The notes: generated from the sequence alone by a model not told the origin. Shown: positions 16,907 through 25,444, numbered from the stretch's first letter. The stretch: 55,789 nt of DNA from Rhodobacter sp. (GCA_027490955.1 JAIXXB010000008.1:1-55789), one strand, 5' to 3'. Translations and numbers: made by a program.

Positions 16907-17626
16907 TCAGAACGGCAAAAGAACGTCGGAAATCTGCTGCCCATAGCGCGGCTGCTGGGCATTGCTGATCAGGCCGCGGCCGCCATAGGAAATGCGCGCA
17001 CCTGCAATTTTATCATAGGTGATTTCGTTCTGCCGCGAGATATCGACAGGGCGGACATAGCCCGTCACGATCAACTCGCGCAGTTCAAAGTTCACCCGCA
17101 CCTCTTGCTGGCCTTCAATGCGCAAAACGCCGTTTGGCAATTGTTCAACAACAGTTGCGGCCACCCGCAGGGTCAGTTTTTCGTTCCGCGATACCGTCCC
17201 GCTGCCCGAAAAAGTCGAGGCAGAACTGGTATCAACCGCCTGCGCAGTGCTGGCACCTTCGGGCAGGTTGGTGTCCAGCCGCTGCGGAATACCAAAAAGC
17301 GAACCGACGCCCATTTGCTCTTGCCCCGAACGGTCGCGGCCTGTCGAGTTTTTCATCTCGGCGCTGTCATCAATTTCGATGACGACTGTCAGAATATCGC
17401 CCCGCCGCGATGCCCGACGATCGCCAAACAGCGAATCGCTGCCCGCCGCCCAAAGTGAGGAATCGTCACTGGCCCCGCGCGGCACCACGTCATCGGGCAT
17501 GGGCGTGGCATACATCGCGCTGTGCTGAAAGGACTGATCCAGCGAAGAAAATTGTGGCGCGCGGCCAACTTGATCCAGCGCGGTGCACCCCAGCAAGGCA
17601 AAGGGCAAAACAAAAACAAAACGCAT
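16907..17626 (-). CDS. flgH: flagellar L-ring lipoprotein FlgH
   Basis: 239 residues. The signal peptide ends in the lipobox ALLGC (Cys14), so it is a lipoprotein of the outer membrane. Family features include DSLFGDRRASRRGDILTVVI in the middle and the LPNGVLRIEGQQEVRVNFEL block, followed by ITYDKIAGARISYGGRG near the C terminus. FlgH forms the L ring. It lies four bases after flgA and seven before the second fliL-like gene, in a unit that also encodes the rod. Intact. Confidence 0.94.
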   Translation of the reverse strand: MRFVFVLPFALLGCTALDQVGRAPQFSSLDQSFQHSAMYATPMPDDVVPRGASDDSSLWAAGSDSLFGDRRASRRGDILTVVIEIDDSAEMKNSTGRDRSGQEQMGVGSLFGIPQRLDTNLPEGASTAQAVDTSSASTFSGSGTVSRNEKLTLRVAATVVEQLPNGVLRIEGQQEVRVNFELRELIVTGYVRPVDISRQNEITYDKIAGARISYGGRGLISNAQQPRYGQQISDVLLPF

Positions 17627-17630
17627 AGGG

Positions 17631-18056
17631 TTACTCCGCTGGTTGTCCTGCAGTGATCAGCACCGAGCCATCGCTATTGATGCGGCCGCTGATTCGCGTG
17701 CGAGAGGAAAGGTTCATAATATCAATGACATCGCCAACCCCACCTTCGGTCAGCGCGCGGCCTTCGGTTTGAATCTCCAGCCCGCCCGAACGCAAGGTCA
17801 GCGCCACGATCGCGTTGCGCTGAATACGCAGTTGCGGCGCGATTTGGTCGGCGCGCACCACGTGGCCCGCAGTCAGGCCGCTGTGGGCAATTTGGCCAAC
17901 CACCTCTTTCAGCGTGGTCAGCGCATTGGGAATTTCCATGGCGACAAGGGTCACATCCTCGGCGCTGACAATGCCGCCCGGCGGGATATTGCGCGTGGCC
18001 ACAACCGAATCGGCCCAAGCGGGCGCTGCGCACAGCAGAAACAAAAGCCGCCACAT
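17631..18056 (-). CDS. flgA: flagellar P-ring assembly chaperone FlgA
   Basis: 141 residues with signal peptide MWRLLFLLCAAPAWA. The remainder is a SAF/FlgA domain: VVATRNIPPGGIVSAEDVTL, then HVVRADQIAPQLRIQRNAIV and the C-terminal RISGRINSDGSVLITAG. This is the short form of FlgA common in alphaproteobacteria. It acts in the periplasm to help FlgI assemble into the P ring. The stop precedes flgH by only a few bases, and its start overlaps the flgG stop by one base. Confidence 0.9.
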   Translation of the reverse strand: MWRLLFLLCAAPAWADSVVATRNIPPGGIVSAEDVTLVAMEIPNALTTLKEVVGQIAHSGLTAGHVVRADQIAPQLRIQRNAIVALTLRSGGLEIQTEGRALTEGGVGDVIDIMNLSSRTRISGRINSDGSVLITAGQPAE

Positions 18057-18841
18057 CAGCGCACCTGCGTGGTGGTGGACAGCATTTGATCGGCGGCGGT
18101 GATGACTTTGGCGTTCAATTCATACCCGCGTTGGGCCTTGATCAGTTCAGACACTTCGCGCACGGCATCGACCGAGCTGTCTTCCAGATAGCCTTGGCGC
18201 AAAGTGCCAAGCCCATCGATGCCAGGTGTGCCAACCAAGGGCGGCCCTGATGCGGGGCTTTCCAAAAACAGGTTCGAGCCTGTCGCCTCTAGCCCCTTTT
18301 CATTGGTAAAGCCCACCATATTGAATTGGCCCAAAAGCTGAGGCTGAACTTGGTTGACGAAATTTGCATAGACCTCGCCATCGGCGTTTATGGTGATGGA
18401 TGCGGCATCATTGGGAATGGTGATGCCGGGGGCTACGGGATAGCCTTCTGATGTGACAATCAGCCCATCTGCGCTGCGCTGCAGGCTGCCATCGCGCGTG
18501 TAGGCCGATGCGCCCGAGGGCAGGGTGATTTCCAGATATCCGCCCCCTTCAATGGCGATATCCAAATCGCCATTGGTTTGCGACAGCGACCCTTGCTGCA
18601 AAACCACCGAGACAGCCGCAGGGCGCACGCCAAGGCCCAGTTGAATACCCGTAGGCAGCATCGAGCCGTCTTCGGCCGTGATCGAACCCGGGCGCGCGAT
18701 TTGCTGGTAATGCAAATCGGCAAAATCTGCGCGGCGGGCATTGTAGCCCGTGGTGGACATATTGGCCAAGTTATTGGCCACCACATCCACCTTCATTTGC
18801 TGCGCGCTCATTCCAGATGCGGCGATTTGCAGGGCTTTCAT
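18056..18841 (-). CDS. flgG: distal rod protein FlgG
   Basis: 261 residues, usual FlgG length. It begins with the rod/hook N-terminal motif (ALQIAASGMSAQQMKVDVVA, then NNLANMSTTGYNARRADFAD) and ends with the matching C-terminal motif (EVSELIKAQRGYELNAKVIT). The central part carries the FlgG-type LGLGVRPAAVSVVLQQGSLS and EGGGYLEITLPSG segments. FlgG builds the distal rod through the P and L rings. It overlaps flgA by one base and follows flgF by nine. Confidence 0.95.
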   Translation of the reverse strand: MKALQIAASGMSAQQMKVDVVANNLANMSTTGYNARRADFADLHYQQIARPGSITAEDGSMLPTGIQLGLGVRPAAVSVVLQQGSLSQTNGDLDIAIEGGGYLEITLPSGASAYTRDGSLQRSADGLIVTSEGYPVAPGITIPNDAASITINADGEVYANFVNQVQPQLLGQFNMVGFTNEKGLEATGSNLFLESPASGPPLVGTPGIDGLGTLRQGYLEDSSVDAVREVSELIKAQRGYELNAKVITAADQMLSTTTQVR

Positions 18842-18850
18842 CGCACTCTC

Positions 18851-19561
18851 CTATCGGCCCAAACTGTCGATCACACCGCGCATGCGGCGATCTTCTTGGT
18901 CCATAAAGCTTTGGCCCATTTCATAGGCGCGCTGCACTTCGATCATGCGCGCAATTTCGGACACGGGGTTGACGTTGCTATCTTCTAAGAACCCTTGCAG
19001 CATGGTGCCGCCTTCGACAGGTTCCAGCGCATCGGCGGAAAACAGCACCCCCGCCTCATGCCGCATGGTCAAAGGATCGGCGGCTTGCCACAGGCCAATG
19101 CGCCCAATATCCGCGCCATCGGCAGAAATTGTGCCGTCTTGCGCAATGGCGACAACGCGCGCACCCTGCGGCACCGCAATGGGCGCGCCGCCTTGGTCGG
19201 CCAAGATATGGCCATCAAAATTCACCAAATTCCCCTCTGCCGAAGGCGAAAAGGCACCCGCCCGACTAAGCCTTGGGCCATTGGGCGTGATCAGTTGAAA
19301 AAACCCATCCCCCTGAATGGCCACATCAAAGGTTCCGCCCGTTTGGGTTATGCCTGCTTGGCTAAGATCGACCACGCGCGTATTGGCATGGGCCATCGAC
19401 AAAGACGGGCCATCGCCCAGTTTGGCGATATATTCAGAAAACATCACCCCTTCGCGGCGAAACCCGCTGGTCGAGATATTGGCGATGTTATTGGCCACCA
19501 CCTGCATTTCGCGCATCAAACCCGATTGGCGCGTCAGCGTGGCATAAAGGGCTGCGTCCAT
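18851..19561 (-). CDS. flgF: proximal rod protein FlgF
   Basis: 236 residues from the ATG at 19559-19561. An open frame extends further upstream but overlaps fliQ, and the family starts with DAALYATLTRQSGLMREMQV, as here. The typical NNIANISTSGFRREGVMFSE follows, and the C-terminal end has NPVSEIARMIEVQRAYEMGQ. FlgF sits between the proximal rod (FlgBC) and FlgG. Only two bases separate it from fliQ. Intact. Confidence 0.94.
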   Translation of the reverse strand: MDAALYATLTRQSGLMREMQVVANNIANISTSGFRREGVMFSEYIAKLGDGPSLSMAHANTRVVDLSQAGITQTGGTFDVAIQGDGFFQLITPNGPRLSRAGAFSPSAEGNLVNFDGHILADQGGAPIAVPQGARVVAIAQDGTISADGADIGRIGLWQAADPLTMRHEAGVLFSADALEPVEGGTMLQGFLEDSNVNPVSEIARMIEVQRAYEMGQSFMDQEDRRMRGVIDSLGR

Positions 19562-19563
19562 GG

Positions 19564-19830
19564 CTAACCTCCTGCAATCATCGGGATAAGCTGGTCTTGG
19601 AAATAGGCCACAAGGGTGGCGGTCATAAAGCTCATCGAAACCCAGAAGACCAGCAGCATCGCCCCGACTTTGGGCACGAAGGTCAGCGTCATCTCTTGGA
19701 TCGAGGTAAGCGCCTGAAACAGGCCCACCAGCACGCCCATGATCAGGGCTACGGCCAACAGAGGGGTTGAAATCATCACCGAAACCCAAAGGCCTTGGCG
19801 CAGCACGTCAAAAATGGCAGCTTCGGTCAT
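19564..19830 (-). CDS. fliQ: flagellar export gate protein FliQ
   Basis: 88 residues from the ATG at 19828-19830; the frame is open further upstream, but that part is basic, Cys-rich and unlike FliQ. Two membrane segments are clear: about residues 15-37 (VMISTPLLAVALIMGVLVGL) and 50-73 (GAMLLVFWVSMSFMTATLVA). Between them lies the hallmark FQALTSIQEMTLTFVPK. FliQ is a four-copy subunit of the FliPQR gate. It sits among rod genes, as in related clusters. Confidence 0.94.
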   Translation of the reverse strand: MTEAAIFDVLRQGLWVSVMISTPLLAVALIMGVLVGLFQALTSIQEMTLTFVPKVGAMLLVFWVSMSFMTATLVAYFQDQLIPMIAGG

Positions 19831-19840
19831 GTCGCGCCCC

Positions 19841-20131
19841 TTACACTGGCATCCGCAGAATTTCTTGGTATGCCTCAACCACGCGGTCACGCACTGTGGC
19901 CACAGTGTCGATGGCGGTCTGCGAAGAGGCGAGGGCGGCCACCAGCGAATGCGGATCAGCCCCCCCCGTCATGGCTGCGCGCGCGGTCTGTTCGCCCTGC
20001 ACCAAAGTATTGGCAAAATTTCCTGCCATTTGCGCAAATGCGCCTTCTACCCCGCCTTGCTTTGCAGCGGGGGCCACGGCCATTTTGGCTGTGGCATAGC
20101 TTTGGCTGGCTAACGCGTTTTTGATATCCAT
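19841..20131 (-). CDS. fliE: flagellar hook-basal body adaptor FliE
   Basis: 96 residues. FliE joins the MS ring and export gate to the proximal rod. The C-terminal half carries the family pattern ADPHSLVAALASSQTAIDTV followed by ATVRDRVVEAYQEILRMPV, close to the usual TVRDKVVEAYQEIMRMQI ending. A glycine/alanine-rich region precedes it. It lies between flgC and fliQ with short gaps of 10-11 bases. Intact. Confidence 0.93.
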   Translation of the reverse strand: MDIKNALASQSYATAKMAVAPAAKQGGVEGAFAQMAGNFANTLVQGEQTARAAMTGGADPHSLVAALASSQTAIDTVATVRDRVVEAYQEILRMPV

Positions 20132-20142
20132 TCTGGATCCCC

Positions 20143-20523
20143 TTACCTGCGCAACAATTCGAACAGGCTTTGCGTCATCTGCCGCGCCTGATCGAAGATT
20201 TTAAGATTGGCCTCATAGCTGCGCTGCGCTTCGCGCGCGTCAGCAATTTCGATCACCAGATCGACATTCGATCCATCATAGTGACCCGTTTCATCGGCCA
20301 AAGGATTGCCCGGATCATAGACCCGCGCCAGCGGGCTTTGATCCAAGCGTACGCGGGTGGTTTCCACCTGCCCGCTGTCCATCGCCTCGCGAAAGCCGAT
20401 GGTTTTTCGGTGATAGCCCGCCGTGTCAGCATTGGCGATGTTTTCGGACACATGCCGCAGACGGCGCGCCTGCGCCTCCATTCCAGAGGCGGCAAGAGAA
20501 AGGGTGTTGAACAAATCAGCCAT
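20143..20523 (-). CDS. flgC: proximal rod protein FlgC
   Basis: 126 residues, slightly shorter than enteric FlgC, as is usual in this group. The N-terminal rod motif (LSLAASGMEAQARRLRHVSE, then NIANADTAGYHRKTIGF) and the C-terminal IEIADAREAQRSYEANLKIF are both present. FlgC forms the proximal rod with FlgB, encoded just upstream (seven-base gap), and FliE just downstream. Intact. Confidence 0.94.
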   Translation of the reverse strand: MADLFNTLSLAASGMEAQARRLRHVSENIANADTAGYHRKTIGFREAMDSGQVETTRVRLDQSPLARVYDPGNPLADETGHYDGSNVDLVIEIADAREAQRSYEANLKIFDQARQMTQSLFELLRR

Positions 20524-20530
20524 ATCTCAC

Positions 20531-20929
20531 CTATCCCTGACGGCCCAGCGAGGCGCGGATGATGGCAGAGGTGTTGCGGTAAATGGCCAGCGCCATTTCG
20601 TGATCTTGCCGCGCGCTGGCTGCCTTGACCATTTCTTGTTCCAAGGACACCGAATTGCCATTGGGCGCGCCTGCCAGTGATTTGCGCCGCACCTCAAGGG
20701 GGGGCATATCGCCAGAGCCCGCATCGCCCGTAAGATGGCCCGCACGCGTTGCGCGCATTTCCATATGGTGCGCGTTTTGCGCATAGCTTTCGGCAAAGCT
20801 GGCAACATCGCCCGCGCGATAGCCGGGCGTGTCGGCATGGGCCACGTTTTGCGCAACAACAGACAGCCGCGCGCCTGCATGGGTGGCCATCGCCTGTGCC
20901 ATTCTGGTCAGTTCCAATTTCTCAAACAT
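20531..20929 (-). CDS. flgB: proximal rod protein FlgB
   Basis: 132 residues from the ATG at 20927-20929. An in-frame ATG nine codons upstream exists, but the family begins near MFEKLELTRMAQAM and a GGGAG lies at 20937-20941. The rod motif is RLSVVAQNVAHADTPGYRAG and the C-terminal part has LEQEMVKAASARQDHEMALA. FlgB is the first rod protein after FliE. It heads the long minus-strand unit flgB-flgC-fliE-fliQ-flgF-flgG-flgA-flgH-fliL2 and is divergent from fliI. Confidence 0.93.
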   Translation of the reverse strand: MFEKLELTRMAQAMATHAGARLSVVAQNVAHADTPGYRAGDVASFAESYAQNAHHMEMRATRAGHLTGDAGSGDMPPLEVRRKSLAGAPNGNSVSLEQEMVKAASARQDHEMALAIYRNTSAIIRASLGRQG

Positions 20930-21013
20930 CGGGGCTTCTCCCTCGATCACCTTCACTAAGCTTTAAGGGTGATTCCTTTAGAAAGAGTAAGCGAGTTCAG
21001 AAGGAGCAAAAAA
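20930..21013. promoter_or_regulatory. shared promoter region of divergent flgB and fliI
   Basis: These 84 bases separate the starts of flgB (minus) and fliI (plus) and must hold both promoters. A TTAA at 20963-20966 is present, but no second half-site lies at the seven-base CtrA spacing, so I do not call a CtrA box. AAGGAG at 21001-21006 is the fliI ribosome site. Confidence 0.4.
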
Positions 21014-22372
21014 ATGCGCGGAATTTTCGACGGATTGTTGGCACAGCTAGAAGAGGTGCGGGTCAGCGCGCCTTTGGGGCGGGTGGCGGCGGTCACGGGA
21101 TCAAGCCTGCGCGTTGTGGGGCTAGAAGAGGCCGCGCGCCAAGGCGACCGCGTGATGATTGCGGGCAGGTTGGCGGGCGAGGTGATTGCGATGGATGGTG
21201 CGGGGCTATTGGTGATGGCCGATGGCGTGGCCGATGGAATCGCGCTGGGGGCGGAAGTGCGCTATTTGGGTGCCGCAGAAATTGCGCCTGATGATGCATG
21301 GATTGGCCGCATCATCGACCCTTATGGCCAACCCCTTGATGGGCGGCCCTTATTCCGTGGGCCGCGCGCGCGGTCTTTGCGCGCAGATGCCCCGCCCGCG
21401 GCGCAGCGCCGCCGCATGGGTGCGCGCCTGTCCACAGGGGTGGCGGTGTTTGACACCATGCTGCCCCTTGCGCGCGGCCAGCGCATTGGCCTGTTTGCAG
21501 GCTCGGGCGTGGGCAAATCCTCGCTGCTGGCCAAATTTGCCCGCGGGGTCGAGGCGGATGTTGTGGTCATCGCCTTGGTGGGCGAGCGCGGGCGCGAGTT
21601 GCGCGAATTTGTCGAGCGGGTTTTGGGCCCCGAAGGCATGGCGCGGGCGGTTGTGGTGACGGCCACATCGGATCAATCGGCGCTGGTGCGCAGGCGCTGT
21701 GCGGCGGCGGCCATGGCCGTGGCCGAACATTTTCGCGATCAGGGGCGCCATGTGCTGCTGTTGGCCGATTCGATCACCCGTTTTGCCGAGGCGCACCGCG
21801 AAGTGGCGCTTGCGGCGGGAGAGGCTGCATCGATGCGCGGATTTCCCCCGTCGGTCGCCCATGCGATTATGTCTTTGGCCGAACGTGCAGGCCCCGGGCC
21901 AGAGAGTTCTGGCGGGGATATCACGGCTGTGTTTACCGTGCTGGTGGCAGGATCCGATATGGAAGAGCCGATTGCCGATATTCTGCGCGGGGTGCTGGAT
22001 GGCCATGTGGTGATGGATCGCACCATTGCCGAACGCGGGCGCTATCCTGCTGTTGATCTTTTGCGCTCGATCTCGCGCTGCCTGCCCCAAGCGGCGAGCG
22101 CAGAGGAAAACCAATTGATCGGCATGGCGCGCCAGCTTTTGGGGGCATGGGATCGCAGCGAAATGATGGTTCAAGCGGGGCTTTATGCCAGAGGTTCTGA
22201 CCCATTGGTGGATGCGGCCATTGCCATTTGGCCAAGTTTGGATGCGTTTTTGGCCGAAGATGCCCCGCCAGAGGGGGTGGTAGGCAGCTTTGCCTTGCTG
22301 GCCAAAGTGCTGGGCCAGCCCGCGCCCAATACTGCACCAGCCGCGCAAAGCGCAGCCTTTGCCGAAGGGTAA
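21014..22372 (+). CDS. fliI: flagellar export ATPase FliI
   Basis: 452 residues from the ATG at 21014, chosen because AAGGAG precedes it at 21001-21006; a longer open frame upstream lacks family similarity. FliI energises export with FliH and a FliJ-type stalk. The F1-ATPase-like core has the Walker A GLFAGSGVGKSSLLAKFARG, later ALVGERGRELREFVERVLG and the Walker B region HVLLLADSITRFAEAHREVA. The sensor stretch TAVFTVLVAGSDMEEPIADI follows, then the DGHVVMDRTIAERGRYPAVD segment. It is transcribed alone on the plus strand. Intact. Confidence 0.96.
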   Translation: MRGIFDGLLAQLEEVRVSAPLGRVAAVTGSSLRVVGLEEAARQGDRVMIAGRLAGEVIAMDGAGLLVMADGVADGIALGAEVRYLGAAEIAPDDAWIGRIIDPYGQPLDGRPLFRGPRARSLRADAPPAAQRRRMGARLSTGVAVFDTMLPLARGQRIGLFAGSGVGKSSLLAKFARGVEADVVVIALVGERGRELREFVERVLGPEGMARAVVVTATSDQSALVRRRCAAAAMAVAEHFRDQGRHVLLLADSITRFAEAHREVALAAGEAASMRGFPPSVAHAIMSLAERAGPGPESSGGDITAVFTVLVAGSDMEEPIADILRGVLDGHVVMDRTIAERGRYPAVDLLRSISRCLPQAASAEENQLIGMARQLLGAWDRSEMMVQAGLYARGSDPLVDAAIAIWPSLDAFLAEDAPPEGVVGSFALLAKVLGQPAPNTAPAAQSAAFAEG

Positions 22373-22440
22373 TGGCGTGATCCTTGCGCGCGGAGTGCAC
22401 CTGCGCAAAGGCGCTGCGTGATTTGGCATCGCATATGGCC

Positions 22441-22486
22441 CGCCCAAAGGCTGGGCGATTAAACCTGCCTTTCCTGTTCGGCAGGT
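22441..22486. terminator. two hairpins between convergent fliI and the DUF1217 gene
   Basis: CGCCCA-N5-TGGGCG at 22441-22457 is followed by ACCTGCC at 22463-22469 paired with GGCAGGT at 22480-22486. On the plus strand the second hairpin is followed by a pyrimidine-rich stretch including TTTCTTT, which fits the end of the fliI transcript. Confidence 0.5.
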
Positions 22487-22519
22487 GGCCTTTCTTTGGG
22501 TGCGGCCCAATGCTGCGGG

Positions 22520-23341
22520 CTAAATGCGCCGATTGCGAGAGGCAGATATGGTTTGCTGCATCATATTTACGGCGCTATTGCCCGCGCCAGAGGCGCTGAA
22601 CGCATCCATTTCGCTGCGCAGCAAAAAGCGTTTGACCAGTTTGTCCAATGTGGCGGGATCAGCAAATTGCGAGACGGTATCATTGCCAAATTGCGCCTTG
22701 GCGCGGGATTTGAAAACATTCAGTTGCAGGTCCAAATCCAACGTGGCCGTGCTGCTGGGCAGGCCCAGCGCCGTTTGAAACGCCGTGCGCAGGGGTTTGT
22801 TGCCCATGATGGTGAACCATTTGGCGTTTTCCGAACTGTTGGCTTTTGCCGCCAATTCGGGCAATTCGCGCTGCAGGTTCAGCGCGATGCGAAAGTCGCT
22901 GTTTTGCGAACCCACGGCCAGTTCAAACTGGCGGGTGCGATACTGGGCGATGATTTTATCGGCAAAGTCAGAAATTTTGCTGCGCGGCACCGAGAAATCG
23001 CCAAACCCAAAGGCAGATGACAGTTTCTGATACTGTTTGTCAGCCAATCGATTGGACAGGGCATCGGTTTTTAGCGTGCCGTCTGACAGAACTTTTTGAA
23101 TGAAAAACTTGTTATTAATATCATTGTCCAGCCCAAAGGCCCCCAGTGCAACGCGCAGCAATCGGCGGTCATTGACCAGTTGTTCGGCCGTATCGATTTT
23201 GCCAATATTGGCGCGAAAATAGTCTTCGTCACGCTTGTTTTGCGATACCGCATTCATGCTGGCCGTTTGGCTGGCCATGGTGCGGTTTAGAAACGTCCAG
23301 CCAGCATAGCCTGTAAAAGGGATGGCTGGAACGTAGCTCAT
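22520..23341 (-). CDS. DUF1217 flagellar protein
   Basis: 273 residues. It matches the DUF1217 family found only beside flagellar genes in alphaproteobacteria. Blocks that support this are DEDYFRANIGKIDTAEQLVN, then DRRLLRVALGAFGLDNDINN and FFIQKVLSDG, with a later FELAVGSQNSDFRIALNLQR and a C-terminal NDTVSQFADPATLDKLVKRF. No signal peptide or membrane segment is seen. Its start overlaps the flbT stop by four bases, so it is made together with FlaF and FlbT. The function is not established; a role in filament or export regulation is inferred from position. Confidence 0.8.
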   Translation of the reverse strand: MSYVPAIPFTGYAGWTFLNRTMASQTASMNAVSQNKRDEDYFRANIGKIDTAEQLVNDRRLLRVALGAFGLDNDINNKFFIQKVLSDGTLKTDALSNRLADKQYQKLSSAFGFGDFSVPRSKISDFADKIIAQYRTRQFELAVGSQNSDFRIALNLQRELPELAAKANSSENAKWFTIMGNKPLRTAFQTALGLPSSTATLDLDLQLNVFKSRAKAQFGNDTVSQFADPATLDKLVKRFLLRSEMDAFSASGAGNSAVNMMQQTISASRNRRI

Positions 23342-23745
23342 GCGTGGGGCACTGCTGCAAACAGACGCTCTTCGCGCGGCAGCAGGCTGCGCAGCGCCTT
23401 AAGCACTTGGTAATGCTGGTCTTCCAACACAAAGGCCGTTGCCTGTGACAGCAAGGTGCGGCTGTCATAGTCGGTCAGCACTTGGCTAAGTTGTTCAATG
23501 CCGCGCAGCAATTGGATGCGCGCCTCTTTTGGGTCTGCATCGCCCGATAGCACCAGTTGCGCAATATAGCAGACACGGCGGACGGGGGTGTTCACCTCGT
23601 CAGGTCGGATCGCATCGCGCAGGCGCAGAATATGCGCATTTGGGGTCATGATCGCAAGGCGCGAGCGTTTGTCACCGTTTTCGATCACCGCGCCATTGAT
23701 CAAAACCCGCTCATGCGGGCCGAGTTTTAAGACTAATCCTGTCAT
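23338..23745 (-). CDS. flbT: flagellin translation repressor FlbT
   Basis: 135 residues. FlbT is an alphaproteobacterial post-transcriptional regulator; in Caulobacter it binds the flagellin mRNA leader and promotes decay. Family features are LVLKLGPHERVLINGAVIEN, then GDKRSRLAIMTPNAHILRLR and the helical AKEARIQLLRGIEQLSQ-like region. It is coupled to flaF (four-base overlap) and to the DUF1217 gene (four-base overlap). The flagellin gene it should control lies directly upstream, with a hairpin in its leader. Confidence 0.92.
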   Translation of the reverse strand: MTGLVLKLGPHERVLINGAVIENGDKRSRLAIMTPNAHILRLRDAIRPDEVNTPVRRVCYIAQLVLSGDADPKEARIQLLRGIEQLSQVLTDYDSRTLLSQATAFVLEDQHYQVLKALRSLLPREERLFAAVPHA

Positions 23746-24122
23746 GGGGTTCCTCGATCGCCGCGAAGCCCGCGCATCACGGCTGTGTTGATGTCGATCA
23801 GCACTTCGACCGAAGCCGTATCGTCGCGTACCGCGCGGCTGTGCTGCACCGAGAATTCATAAAGATAGAAAAGTTGCGCCCGCAGCGGGGCGGGCAGGCC
23901 ATTGGTGGGTTCGGCCACATCGGCGGCCAAAGTGGCCCATAGGCGCAGATTGTCATCAAGCGCGGTCATCAGACCGCTGTAGTTTTGTTTGCGCGCAGCC
24001 CATGCCACTGTCAGGGCTTGGGTCACGCGGGCGAGCAGTTCGTATTCCAGCGCGCGTGGCGTTTTCTGCGGGGCTTCGGGGCGCGCATAGATGGCACCTG
24101 CTTGGGTCGATTGGGCAAACAC
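23742..24122 (-). CDS. flaF: flagellin regulator FlaF
   Basis: 126 residues, starting at GTG (24120-24122) with AAGGA six bases before it. FlaF is the partner and antagonist of FlbT, needed for flagellin synthesis or secretion in alphaproteobacteria. Characteristic blocks are PRALEYELLARVTQALTVAW, then NLRLWATLAADVAEPTNGLP and LRAQLFYLYEFSVQHSRAVR. It follows flaA after the terminator hairpins, so expression may be partly read-through or from its own promoter. Confidence 0.92.
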   Translation of the reverse strand: MFAQSTQAGAIYARPEAPQKTPRALEYELLARVTQALTVAWAARKQNYSGLMTALDDNLRLWATLAADVAEPTNGLPAPLRAQLFYLYEFSVQHSRAVRDDTASVEVLIDINTAVMRGLRGDRGTP

Positions 24123-24159
24123 AGCATATCCTTCCTGGATTGCGGAGAATTAAAAAGAA

Positions 24160-24210
24160 GGTTCGTTTTGAACCGTGAAAGACGGCCGAAGGGGATTGTC
24201 CCCTTCGGCC
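24160..24210 (-). terminator. flaA transcription terminator (two hairpins)
   Basis: Just after the flaA stop, GGCCGAAGGGG at 24184-24194 pairs perfectly with CCCCTTCGGCC at 24200-24210 across a 5-base loop. A second hairpin, GGTTC/GAACC at 24160-24174, is followed on the minus strand by a T-rich run (24151-24159). Together they suit a strong terminator or 3' stabiliser separating the abundant flagellin mRNA from flaF. Confidence 0.75.
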
Positions 24211-24217
24211 AAATCTT

Positions 24218-25444
24218 TTAGCCGCGGAACAGCGACAGGATGTTTTGTGGCTGTTGGTTGGCCATCGACAGCGACTGCGTTGCCAGCTGCTGCTGCACTT
24301 GCAAAGCCTGCAGACGTGCCGAGGTTTCTTCCATATTGGCATCCACCATCGTGCCGATACCCGATTTCAGTGCATCCGAAAGTTTGCCCACAAATTCCGA
24401 CTGGATGTCGATTTGCTTTTGGGTCGAACCAAAGGCCGATGCCGCATCGATCGAGGTTTGCAGCAGGCTTTCGATAGACCCCAGTGCAAGCTCTGCGCCA
24501 TTGGCGGTGGAGACATCAATACCATCCAGCGCGCCCAAACCGCCCGAACCTGCGTTCTTGAACTGGCCGCTGACAGCAAGGTCTTTCGTGCCGTCATTGG
24601 TAAAGGTCAGAACGCCTGGCGAGGCGCTGTCATAGTCGACAACCAAATCGGTGATGCCCAAGGCATCAATCGAATTCTTCAGACCCACGGCGACCAAATC
24701 AGCCACCGAGTTGTTGCCCGAATCAATATCGGCTGCAGTGATGGTGTAAGAGGCCGTCTTGTCACCAAAACGCATGCTGACCTTATCGCCAGCGGCCCAA
24801 GCGGTTGCGCCATCTTGCAGCGTGATTTCATCCGAACCGCCGCCCTGATCCAGCGCCAAAACAAAGGTATCTGCATCGGTCGACACCAAAGCGTTGCCAC
24901 CGCCTGCGGCGAAAATATCATTGGCGGCATAGGCGCCCGTCGACAAATCTTGCGCATTGACAGTGATCGAAGATGCCGAAACGCCCGTGGCCGACCGATC
25001 CAGCGAGGACAGAATCTCGACAGTGCCCGAACCCGTCCCATTGACCAAATTCAGGCCGTTGAACTGTGCGGCGCTCACCACCGATTCGATTTGCTCTTTC
25101 AGCTTGGTCACATCGGTTTGAATCTTTGCGCGGTCAACGTTGCCCTCTTGCGCGGCCACGATCTTGCCCTTCATTTCGGTCAACAGTTCCGTCACGGTTT
25201 CCGAGGCTTCGCGCGCCACAGCGATCGTGGACGAGCCCAGATTGAGGCTGTCTGAAATGCCCTTAAAGCCCTTTACATCCGATTCCATCACTTTGGAAAT
25301 CGCCCAAACGGCTGCATTGTCTTTGGCATTGGACACCGATTTACCCGTAGAAATTTCCGACTGAGTGGCCGCCATATTGGAGTTGATTTTCTTCATGGTT
25401 TGTAGCGCAACCATCGCGCTGTTATTCGTAAGAATCGAAGACAT
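24218..25444 (-). CDS. flaA: flagellin
   Basis: 408 residues, the filament subunit. The N-terminal D0/D1 helices are clear (ILTNNSAMVALQTMKKINSN, then EISTGKSVSNAKDNAAVWAI). The C-terminal D1/D0 part has SFVGKLSDALKSGIG-like helix content, then EETSARLQALQVQQQLATQS and the final NQQPQNILSLFRG. The central residues (about 150-300) form a variable, surface-exposed domain rich in Asp, Gly and Ser. An AAGGAA ribosome site precedes the ATG. It is monocistronic by layout, with a long leader that contains a hairpin. Intact, even though flgK is truncated. Confidence 0.95.
   Translation of the reverse strand: MSSILTNNSAMVALQTMKKINSNMAATQSEISTGKSVSNAKDNAAVWAISKVMESDVKGFKGISDSLNLGSSTIAVAREASETVTELLTEMKGKIVAAQEGNVDRAKIQTDVTKLKEQIESVVSAAQFNGLNLVNGTGSGTVEILSSLDRSATGVSASSITVNAQDLSTGAYAANDIFAAGGGNALVSTDADTFVLALDQGGGSDEITLQDGATAWAAGDKVSMRFGDKTASYTITAADIDSGNNSVADLVAVGLKNSIDALGITDLVVDYDSASPGVLTFTNDGTKDLAVSGQFKNAGSGGLGALDGIDVSTANGAELALGSIESLLQTSIDAASAFGSTQKQIDIQSEFVGKLSDALKSGIGTMVDANMEETSARLQALQVQQQLATQSLSMANQQPQNILSLFRG

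Noticed and set aside
20963-20980. CtrA box between flgB and fliI
   Set aside because: TTAA and TTTA are spaced by ten bases rather than seven.
21350-22510. 386-codon minus-strand frame opposite fliI
   Set aside because: Arg/His/Pro-rich shadow without any family features.
24245-25255. 336-codon plus-strand frame opposite flagellin
   Set aside because: Antisense shadow; composition mirrors the flagellin codons.
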